Under the pieces are notes generated by a model, which had not been told where the DNA came from, made no database searches, and saw only the letters and a list, made by a program, of their open reading frames with translations. Source: Symbiodinium natans (taxonomy: Eukaryota; Sar; Dinophyceae; Suessiales; Symbiodiniaceae). Taken from it: a stretch of DNA of 64,000 nucleotides. The stretch is from contig CAJNDS010002687.1 in NCBI GenBank assembly GCA_905221605.1, positions 250,001 to 314,000 on the forward strand, written 5' to 3'. The stretch's first letter is position 1. The number at the start of each line of letters is the position of its first letter. A program made the position numbers and the translations under genes. Positions 33,802-44,200 of this stretch are shown here, piece by piece.

Positions 33802-36295
33802 ATGGCAGTTGCCGATGACGACTTCGAGTTTTTGACCGATGCGGACAGAGACTTCGTACGAACGCTCAGGCGGCGCTTTCATGACGAGTTTGCTGCCCGA
33901 GAGGCTGATGGCCGGGCGTATCGCTGCTTCTTTGGGCCGATTGCCCTGGCTCGTATCCTCCGGGCGGTGGATGGAGATGTGGAGAAGGCTTGCGAGTGGT
34001 TTCAGGCCCGCTGAACTCGTATGGCACTTGTATGACCCCTCGTACCTGCCTGTAGGAGCCAGGGTAACATCAGGTAACTTCAGTCTCTTCTTGCCCCAAC
34101 CTGCGGAGCTGTGCTGAGATGTGCTGCCCTGAGTAGGCTTTTCTCCAAACCATCTCGGAGAAGGGTGTTGACGATCTGATACGAGACATGACCTCTCGCT
34201 TCGAAGCAGCTGGCTCCGAAGCCATTCGTGCCAGCATGCTCCCTCACTACGACGCCGTCAAGGACTTCTACCACGCGGAGCTCCAGGCACCGCACCTCTC
34301 ATCCGACGGCGACATCGTCATGTACATCCCGTTGCTCGGTGTCCTTCTAGACTTCTATACCATTAGAAGATCCCAGAAGCTCCGACACTTCTCAGCAGAG
34401 TTCCTACGACCAGCTAAGGCTCATTGACCACGACAAGAATGGCATCATGGAGCACATGGACTGGGATCAATGGGTCACATACAGCAACGCAGTCTGATTA
34501 TGGCCGACTTGGCGCCTGAAATGACCTGAACCTCCTCCCCAAGAATGCGGTGTTGTGAAAGATGTGAACGCTCTGCTTCTTTTCGCCGTCTCTCAAAAGG
34601 TTTCTTTCTTAAAAGCCCCTATCTCACACGTTGCGCTTTAGCCGCCTTTTGCCCGAAATGACTCTGAGGCAAGGCCAGCACGGTGCTTCAGTGCTTGGCG
34701 CTGGACTCCTTAAGCAGGTCCACCGGCCGCATTGCGCGAATCATCTTGCTGTTTGATGTGGAAGGCTGCTCTTTGGAGACAGTTGTGAATCGAACGTTCC
34801 TGCGCGCTCACCGCCGAGATGTCGTGGACAGCTTCCAACAGAAAATCGCAGCTGAGATAGTCGCCAAAGTCTATGTGATCAACCTGCCGTGGACGCTCGC
34901 AAACCTGTTCACGCTTTGTAAGACCTTCGTGCCAGCAAAGTTTCTGCAAAAAGTGAGGGTTATGAGTGGCGACTCCCTTCGAGATTCGTCCTTCGTAACG
35001 CATTGCGGAGGGCCTGAGCAGCTTGCTGGCCTGTATGATTCGCGGAAAGGTTTGGCAGCGAACAGCAGCCAGAAGGCACACAAGCAGCTGCACTCACTCG
35101 ATCTCTGGCCTGAGAAGGATGAGTTGGAGCTTGTTGCAAAGCTGCGCACAAAATTCGCGGACGAGTTCGCGCAGCGCGCGCAGTCTGGACGTGATTGGCC
35201 TTGCATGTTTAGCGACTTGGCCTTGGCACGTGTCCTTCGCGGCAATGAAGGCTACTTCTCCGAATCTGTGAACTGGTTTCAAAACTTCCTTGAGAGGATG
35301 GCTGAGTGCCACGTTGACGATCTTGTGTCGAGCATGACTGCTAAGCTGGAGGAATCTGGTCAGGAACGCGGGTGCATGTCGATGCTTCCCCACGCCTCCG
35401 AGATAGAGAGGCACTTTCGCTGCGTCTTCTCGGCCCCAAGGCTCACACCCTCCGGGGATGTGATCTGGTGCCCGGCTTGAGCCAGTTTCAGAGCCTTCAG
35501 GGGGTCCTGTAAACTTGTAGGGACTTGTAGGGACTTTGTAGGGGACTTTGCAGGGACTTGTGAGGACTTCTAGGGGGCTTTCTGACTGCCTTGCCCAGGT
35601 ATGTGCCGCTGGGGGACTTCAACCGAATGTCTTTGGTCGAGGAGTCTCTGCCAATCCTGTCATCGTTCGCATCATGTAGGTAGTCAAAATCCCAACAAGT
35701 AAAGACAAATGGAAATGAAGATGCATAAGTATAGCTCGGTACGAATAGATATAGAAAGTATGAACGCATGTCGCAAAATATGCAATCAACATCAAGACGT
35801 ATGAGCGACACAAGTAAGAAGCAGACTTGTGGTGCTTTTGCAAGTTTTTTCAAAGCTTTTTTAGTCGCAAATGAAGCCAGTCCAGGTCCGAAGATCCAAG
35901 CCTCCCTGATCATTTACCCTAGCACTTCGGATTTTAGAATGTTGGATGTAGTATTGGAAAAGGAGATGGCCGGTAGCCATTTAATTTTAACGCTACGCGA
36001 CCCGCCTCGGCCCGGCCCAGCGCATCCGCGTGAGCATGGTGATTCCGGAGCGCCCAAGTTGCTGGGCCCCAAGCAATAAGGGTTGGGTTTAGGGTTTAGG
36101 GTTTAGGGTTCCGGGTTTATGGTTTATGGTTTGGGGTTTAGGGTTGAGGGTTAGTTTAGGATTGAGGGCTTAGGGCTCAAGGTTCACGCTTTGGGGTTTA
36201 GGGTTTTTTGGGTGTGGGGTTCAAGAATCGTAGGGTGGAGCCAGCCCATCAGGGGTAGGGGGGGTGGGGGGGGAAGGGGGGGCAGGGGGAGGGTG

Positions 36296-36326
<31 letters not shown>

Positions 36327-37711
36327 AGGGGAGAGGGGGGGGGGAAAAAGGGGGGTGGGGGGGTACCCATTTTTGGCAAAAAAAGGGCCCGAAAAGTGGC
36401 TTTGGGATTTGGAGGGGGGTGCCTGTTCTGACAACCTATACACCTTCGGCCCGAGGCCTCGGCGGACTGTGTCTGTATTACGTGTTTTTCTGTATTACGT
36501 ATTTTGCTGCTTTTACACATCGCAGACAGCTACCCCCCCAATGCCCATTCTCATTCGCATACACATGTCTGGCGTTCGCAGGAGGTGGACTGGTCGCACT
36601 GGGTAGAGTTTTTACGTGCTATGGTGGTCCTACGTGCTGTGGAGGCTCAGAAACTCAGTGAGGCACAAGGACGCATGGCCACCTTGGTTGCAGAAGCAGA
36701 GTCTCTTTGGGTCTGGGCATATCGGGGATGCGTCACCCCCTTGGCTTTTCGTGCCTTTGAAGCTTTTGGCGCATCTTTGCACATCTCAGGCCAAGTGCAT
36801 CATGATCCTTGACCTGCACGGCAGCGGTACCAACGCCACGGGCTTTCCCAAGGTTGAGGAGTTCGATGACCGAAACCAGGCCAACATGAAGTTTATGCGC
36901 CAGATCATCATCGAAGTCCTTGGCCCAGTGTATGTCCTCAATGCTCCATGGGTGGCCGTGAAGGCCTTCAACTGGTTCAAGGCACTGGTGCCAGAAAGGT
37001 TTTCTCAGAAGCTGACGCTCTTGGATGGGGATGGCACCTCAGACCCGGACTCTTGGCGCCACTTCCTTGGGGGCCCTTGCCGCCGGCATGCCTAGCTTGA
37101 TTGTTGAGGGCCAAGGGAAGCGTATAACTCTACCCCTTCCGCTTATCAAGACAAAACCCACATGCTGCGACGCCCAGGACTTCTTGGAGCTGGTCTCGGA
37201 GTCTCAGCTGAGGCACCTGCTCGCCACACGCGTCGGCCTCGTGTCCGGGGAGACGGACCCGCGCCGGCAGAAGACTGCGTTGATTGTTGACTCAGGCTTT
37301 TGATCAACTTTCGATCGCAGCACGAAGGGAACTCTTCATTTCTCGGTTGCAGCTGAGGATTCCAACTCTGGAGAGACCCTCGTAGCCGCGGGCGACTGCT
37401 TCCAGAGATGCCGCGATCTGCGGTCTGGAGAGACGATCACCTGGACCTTCTCGGTCATTCCAGGAGACGGAGACGCATGGCTTGGCGCCTCTGACATTGA
37501 GTTCTCGGCATCCTTGTGGCTTCACCCGGAGTTTGCTCAAGACGAGCAGCCGGAAGAGAGCCAGGTCGTGGACCCCACGATGGTTCAAGCCTCGGAGGGT
37601 GAAAAGTCTGGCAGCTACACGGCCTCTCGGGACTGTGTCATCACCCTTCGATGGAGCAATGAGCACAGTCGATTGCGCTCAAAGTCGCTCCAGTACAGAA
37701 TCGACCTGTGA
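33802..37711 (+). CDS. Tandem Sec14-like (CRAL-TRIO) lipid-transfer protein with EF-hand-like loop and GOLD domain
   Basis: Start MAVADDDFEFLTDADRD. Module 1: exon 33802-34005, then 34137 to about 34360 (FLQTISEKGVDDLIRDM), then 34396-34488 with an EF-hand-like loop DHDKNGIMEHMD. Exon 34692-35467 gives the lipid-binding half (RIILLFDVEG, VINLPWTLANLF, FLQKVRVMSGD) and runs straight into module 2 (KLRTKFADEFAQ, ALARVLRG, MSMLPHASEIERHF). Exons from 35599 (YVPLGDFNRMSLV), 36582-36686 (EVDWSHWVEFLRAM) and 36790-37072 (MILDLHGSG, YVLNAPWVAVKAF, LTLLDGDG) complete module 2. Exon 37321-37711 is a GOLD domain (SGETITWTFSV, LWLHPEF, SGSYTASRDC, LRWSNEHS) ending TGA. The two modules align exon by exon. 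Sec14-GOLD proteins exchange phosphoinositides and sterols at membranes. Total about 740 residues. The segment between 37073 and 37320 is unsure. Several introns use GC donors (34006, 34489, 37073). Confidence 0.82.
35500..35585 (+). repeat. Degenerate tandem repeat GGGACTTGTA in a Sec14 intron
   Basis: Six to seven drifting copies of an 11-12 bp unit follow the exon that ends at 35467. The frames are irrelevant. Confidence 0.75.
36085..36215 (+). repeat. Telomere-like TTTAGGG cluster
   Basis: Three perfect and several altered TTTAGGG units lie within the Sec14 intron and inside dispersed repeat copy A, so insertion post-dates or splits that repeat. Confidence 0.85.
36240..36362 (+). repeat. 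Poly-G tract
   Basis: A G-rich run with occasional A/T, including over 25 uninterrupted G. Length is likely unreliable in any assembly. Open frames here (poly-Gly, poly-Pro) are artefacts. Confidence 0.9.
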
Positions 37712-38259
37712 CGATGAGACGATGACGGTGTCTCTGACTTCGGGCCGTGGGGGCCCTTCGCCGCCTTCGCTGCCTTCGCCCCCACGGCGCTTCGCTCCCA
37801 AGCGCCGACAGTCGACATCTGTCAAGTTCCCACTAATCCTCTTACCGTCTGCGATGCCCGTCTTTTCCATTACGCCAACTTGTTAGGACGCGAGGGCATC
37901 GCAACGCTGTGACGTGGATAGCTGTAGTGCTTCCTCTGACCGAAAAAGTTGCGGCCTTGCAGAACCAGCATGGCCTATTGCCGACAGATGCGTGTCAGAC
38001 AGGTTAGCCTCTTTCTTCGGTTAGCTCTCAGCCCCGCCTGCTTGGATCAAGCCGTGAAATTTGTTAGAGCTTGTCTCAAACTCACCGATTCACGGAAGGA
38101 ATGAACCCTCACTTGGAGTCCATCGCATGACGCATCAGCTGCCCAGCGCCACTTCAGACTGTCACAGACGATCCCCCGCACCCCGGTGCTGGTTGCTCTG
38201 GTTGCTTGTCGTTATGGCAAGCCGGCACATGCCCGGCACAAGTGAAAAGCTTCCATGAG

Positions 38260-41200
38260 ATGGGTTCCTACCTGCCGAAGCCTCAGAGGTTACTGAAGCA
38301 GCAGGGCCCCGGAGTCCTGCAGAGCCTCGTGTGTCGCGGCTTCAGGTCCCAGCCAATCACTGAGAAGGAGCCACTCCAGCGCCATTGCTCCCAAACGCAC
38401 TTCTTATGGACCGCTCTCCTTTTGATGATCACTTTTTGGGGCACTCTTTGTAGCTGTAGCTTGGCAAAAATCGGATAGTTACCCATGGGTGCCCAGAAGA
38501 TGCTTGCAGCTTCAAGACAGGTCGTGCTCCGGAAGAGGGAGGCAGAGCATGCAAGCACCGTCTGTTACCAGAGTGTCTGTTTCTATAAAGCTCTGCGTGT
38601 TGAACATTGGGGGGCACCTGCAGGGGCCATGTCTGGGGCTGCAGCGCCATGCAGGGCTGGAGAACCAGTATGGAGGCCATGGCCGAACATGCTCTTGCCA
38701 CATTCCTGCGCCCTTCTTGCGGGCGATGTCCGAGACCCGTGCTGTGGGGCGCAATGGGGTTCTAGGGAGCCCTGAGGATGCGCACATAGCCGTGTCCGGG
38801 CTTGGAGAGGAGCTGTGCGAGCCTTGGTCTGCGCATTGGCAGTTCAGAAGAGCTGCTGTGATGAGCAAGGTCGCTGACGGAACACTAAGCCCCGAAGCCC
38901 GAAAGGCCTACATATATCATGGCAGTTACCACGAAGCTTGCGCCACCATGCGCAAGACGGGAACCGTCAGAGAAGATGCCCACCGAGGGCTCAGACTCGT
39001 TGCACTGAGGGATGGTCTTTCCCTGTTCGGCGTCTTCGATGGCCACGGTGGTGCCGAGGTCACTTCAGAGCAAGGGAGGAGGGTAGGGCTTGGGGAGGGT
39101 TTAGGGTTTAGGGTCTTGGGTTTAGGGTTTAGGGTTTAGGGTTCAGGGTGTGGGATTTAGGGAGGATGGGTGAGGAACGTATGAATCCGAGGTGGCTGCC
39201 TTCTGCAAGCAGTACCTGCCCGACGAAGTCCGCAGGCGCGAAGCCCCCCCGAGCTCGAACCCTGCCTTGATTGCCTTGCAAAGCCTCGCTGAAGGGTTTC
39301 GCTCCGCTCCCTAAACCATCCTGAAACCTCCACACCCCCCCGACATCTCCAATCTCTGAATTGCTTGAAGATATGATGGAGGCGTTCGGATTCATGCATA
39401 CTGAGGGTGCAGGTCAAGGGTCCATGCTCGCAGTCGCCCCATGTGCCGGAAGTCCTTTGCAAACGAAGGAGCCATTACTTCAGCAACTGCAGGGTATTGT
39501 GTATGTTTCAGCTGGGTTTTGTTCTCACAGGGCATACATGGCAGGGGATTAGATGCCTTTGACCACTCTGGACTTCTAGCGGGCCGGCAGGCAGTTGCGG
39601 AAGCGGCTGGCAGACGGAGCCAGGCTTGGAAGAGAGTAAGAGCTTAAGGGCAGGGAGCTCTCTGAGCGAACTGATCCTCAAAGCGACCCTTTTCATGTGC
39701 CTAAGAGCAGATGCCAAAGCGCCGAGAGTTCGTTGCACAAGAAGACTTCAGCGTCGAGGATGATGACTCTTGATGACCGCTGTACTTTTCCCACAGATGC
39801 GCTGGCAGGCTGTCTGGAGATGTTCTCGGAGAGGTGGGACGGTTGCTGGGGCTTTCAGGGGTTTCGCAAGGGCTTTGCTGCATCTTGGATATCCGACTTC
39901 CATGAATCTGTGTTGTTCAGGCGCTCATCAGCTCCTTTCACGCTATGGACGAGATGCTCCGGTCTCCGGAGCACGAGCGGCAGCTCCTGGCCCTGAAGCA
40001 GGCAGGGCCGGGGACACGACGAGTATTTCCTTTCCTCCCGCAACTGCCGCAACTTCCACGTTCTTCCACTCTTCCCCCCCACGAGTCTGTAAACTGTAAA
40101 CGGCCAGGCAGCCAGGCCGAGCGCGAAAGGTCGCGCCCTTTGTCTGCTTCTGTCACTGAAATGCAACAATTACATTACTTGCACTGCAGCAATCCGACTT
40201 CAAGGAATAGGGGGCGCTTCCTCGTCATCCGGCTCCTCTGACTCAGGCCATCCACGGGAGCGCGCATTGGCAGAGCATCCGGCGCACCATGTCACGACAT
40301 TCCCTACGACCTACGTGTGTCGCTCCTTGTCGCTCGCATTCGCTCGCTTCGGCAGGGTCATCCTCTGGCTCAGACTCAGAGGACCGCTGCAGGGTCGCAA
40401 AGGGCTTGACAAAAGCGTTGACAAAGGCTTGAAAAAGGTTTGTAAAGGGTCTGAAACACGAAAACCTTTTGCTTCGACATAGTGCTGCATTCAGCGACGC
40501 TGCTGTTCGTTGAGGCACATGTTAGTGAAAGTTCGGGGAATGTGATGCCATGCATCATTGCGAGGCTACTGGTGACATTGCCGCGTGCTTGTGGCTAACC
40601 CTAAACCCTAAACCCTAAACCCTAAACCCTAAACCCTAAACCCTCAACCCTAAACCCTAAACCCTAAACCCTAAACCCTAAACCCTAAACCCTAAACCCT
40701 AAACCCTAAACGCTGAGAGAATTTGAGGTGTGGGATACGTCCTCCACTCCCCAGGCCGAGGAAAAGGATGATGGAAAGAAGCCTCGCGGTGTCTGGCTCT
40801 TACGTTCCTCAGATGCGCGCATATGTGAGAATTGGGCTCAAATCAGCCATGAAGCGCTTAGCAGAGCCAATCAGCCCGTGCTGGAGGTGCTGTCTTTGCT
40901 GTCCAACTCCATCCAGTCTACGCTCGCACAGGCTTTTGGGTCGATTTTCTGTCGAGAATCCTGCAGAGCGAGTAGGCTAGAGCTGGGAAGTTGGGGTGGC
41001 CGCACCAGGATCTGATGTTGCAAATGTCACAAATTTGGCAGTAATGCCGAGAGCACGCTGTGAGAAGAGTTTGCTTTCTCAGGTTGTCCTGAGTAGCACA
41101 GGTCGGGAGCGCCCTGTGCGTGACACATTCTTCGGGTGGTGGATTTGGAAGTCTGGCTGCTAGATTTCTCATGCGTCCCGTAGCCTTCGCGTCCGCATCC

Positions 41201-44200
41201 CGCATCCATCGTCCCACGTCCGGCGTCTCGCGTGCCACGTCCCGCGTTCCACGTTCCATCCCGACCCCGCGCCCGCGCACCTGTGGCCCGTGGCCCGTGG
41301 CCCGCATTCCACGTTATGCGTTCCGCGCTCGGCGCCCCCCCCTCTCTCTCTCTCTTTCTGTCTCTCTCTGAGGGAACATAGTATAACATAATTTCTAAAG
41401 CCAAAACCAAATTTTTCGACCATCCAGTCCGTGGATGCATCTCCCCCCAGCACCCTACCCCCAAACCCAAAATTCTCACACAAAACCTGTACCCAATACC
41501 CTAAACCTGCAACCATAAACAAACCCGTGGAACCCTTCAAAACTCTAGGCAAAAGGCATGAAAGACCCTAATACCCTAAACCCAAAAACCCGAAACCCGA
41601 AACCCCTAAAATTTAGGGCCTTAACCCGAAACCCTAAATCCCCTACAGTTTCGGGGCTTGGGTTTCAAGGAGGGCTTAGAGGCTTAGGGTTAGGTTTTAA
41701 GGCTTAGGGTTTAGTTTAGTGTGTGTAGGGGCCTCATGGCAGTCTACATCATAGTCCTGATAGGCCTGCATGTGAAAGGGTTTAGGGCCTCTAAGGTTTA
41801 GGCTTTCATGGCCTTCAGAGCTCATAGGATTTAGGGTTTCAGGTTTCGCGGTTTTAAGTTTAGGGGTTGTAAGTTTAGGGTTTAGGCTGGCATGGGGGAG
41901 GGTCACTCGGTTTGTGGTTTCCCTCGAAGACAGATTTAAGACAAGATGGCCTTTTCTCAGGGCAATCTGTTTGCGTAGTAAAAGGCTCGTTTTCTCACCA
42001 GAGCCTGGCGATCAAATGAACACTTTGCACATCTATCTGCCTGCAACATGAGTCCGCTCACTAGCCACTAGCAACTCCTGCGTCCTTCTTCGTCTGTCGT
42101 CCTCGTGATGTTCGGTATGAGTTTCCGTGTCACTTACGCTTCCGACACGCGAAACGTGGATGCATGAAGCGGAGAGAGAGGGAGAGAGAGAGAGAGAGAG
42201 AGAGGGATGACACCAACGAACTCGTGGAGCGTGCCCCTTGGGGCGGCCCCCTCACCAGGGGCCAAGCGCGCTGCAAGCAAGCAAGCAAGAGGGATGTACA
42301 TACAAATATTAGCGTTGATTAGCTTTAGTAAGGCGGACATCAGTTTGTGGTTTGGTGGCTTTTGATCTGCAGAAACGATATGGGACACGCAGAAAACGAT
42401 AACCCCAACATCCATGTTTCAGCTTAACAAGTATTGTTGACAGCTGGTCATATGTGACCGGGACCTTTAGGGTCTATTTGGCCACTCCTCACACACGCAT
42501 ATACATATATATACATACACTAATATGTATATGCATACGTGTATATTCTTAGATATGGAAATATGTGAATATGAAGCTCGGCACCTTGCGCCCAGATCCG
42601 AGATTTCGACAGAATCAGACAATCAAAATGCAATTTTTCTATTCTACTTGTTAAGTCCGAGGAAATCTCGGATCTGTAGTAACGGAACAAATGTTTAAGT
42701 ATTTTAGACTTCTATTTATTTTATAGAGGCCGAAGAGTTTAAAACACATGAAATAAGCCAAAAAGGTCTGACAAGGTTTAGGGTTTGAGGATTTTATTTA
42801 GGGTTTGGGGGTTATAGGGTTGGGGGCTTCAGGGTTAAAGTTTCGGGTTTTCGAATATGAGGATCAGGGTTTGTGGAGAGGGGCGGGGGGTTAGGGAGGG
42901 TTTAGGGCAGGGGGACGTAGGGTTTTGCGTTTTTTAGTTGAGGTTGAGGGTTTATGGGCTTTTCGGATTTAGGGTTGTAGGGCTGCCGGGTTTCAGGGTC
43001 TTGGGGTTTGGGGTTTTGGAGCTTAGGATTTTGGGGCTTCTCGGGTTTTAGGGTTTAGGGTTTTCGAGTCTAGGGCTGAAAGAGTTTGCGGACGGGGTTT
43101 AGGGTTTGGGAGCTTAGGGTTTAGGGTTTTAGGGTTTAGGGCCCCCGGCACGCTCATCCAAGCCTGGATGCAAAAAGGGCCCTAGGGCTTGGGGTTTAGG
43201 GTTTTGAGTTTTGGGGTTCAGTGTTGTGGAGTTGAGGTTTAGGGTTTAAGGTTTAGGGTTTTTTGGGTGTAGGGCTTGTGGTTTAGGGCTGAAAAGGTTT
43301 ATGGTCTTATTTAGGGTTTTAAGGTTTAGCATTTTTCTGGCTGAGGGTTTTTTCGGGTTTAGATTTTTATTAAGGGTTGGACTTAGGGTTTGAGGGTTTT
43401 AGGTCTTCTACGGTTTGCTGATGAGGGTATAGCGTTGGGGTGGGGGGTTACTGTAGGGTTTTCGGGGTTGAGGTTTAGGGTTTAGTTGGGAGTCTCGGGT
43501 GTAGGGATTTAGGGCTCGGAAGATTTAGGATTTTTGGGGTTGAGGGTTTAGGGTTTTAGGGTTTAGGGTTTGAGGGCTAAAAGGGTTTTAGAGGGGCTTG
43601 TAGGGTTTGCTTTTAGGATTAGGTTCATGTGGTTTGGGTTCTATCTAGGGTTTACAGGGTTACGTCGCGCGCCCCCATAGTCAACCCTCGAAGTTAGGCC
43701 TCTCAAAGGGCATATGCACTGCAAAACAAGTCCGCTGAATTCTCATGATGTAACGTTTTGGAGGTTAGGATCGCTCTTGGCAGTCCAGATGTCAAGTTCA
43801 CAGCTGACCCAGTGTATGTTTGCCTGTGCTTGAGTTTCCTGCTTGCCTGGCTTCGGAGTGCGAATTCTGTGCTCGACTCCTGCGAGGGTTGTGCAGAACC
43901 TGCCTAACCAGTCCGTGCGCATTGTGTCGGGCTTAGTGTGTTGTTTAGTTGCAGTCGTGTCCCGTGCAGGCCAGAGACAAGGGCTCGCTGTCGAGGGAGG
44001 AAGCCAAGCAGGCAGATGGGTGCCATGTTAGGCCCAAGGCAGAGGGCTTGTTTCTCAACAAGGATGAGGATGAATAGCTCGATGCGTAGCTTTGGGTCTG
44101 CCTCGTTCACCGAACCTTCCCCCGGCTTTTTCAAGCTTAATCATGAGGCTCGAGGCCCGAGGCCCAACCCCTTTACGTTCTTTGGATGTCTTTGGGCTCG

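Larger units (their letters stand above)
35989..36465 (+). mobile_element. Dispersed repeat, copy A (in Sec14 intron)
   Basis: It begins with a 24-bp block starting AACGCTACGCGACCCGCC, contains a poly-G tract and GGGGTACCCATT, and ends with CTGTTCTGACAACCTA...CGGCCCGAGGCCTCGGCGG. The same landmarks in the same order occur at 54257-54755. Copy A has an insertion of telomere-like repeat at 36085-36215. No protein is encoded; the type is unknown. Confidence 0.65.

Noticed and set aside
40598-40712. True chromosome end
   Set aside because: Telomere-like arrays here have unique genic sequence, including exons of one gene, on both sides.
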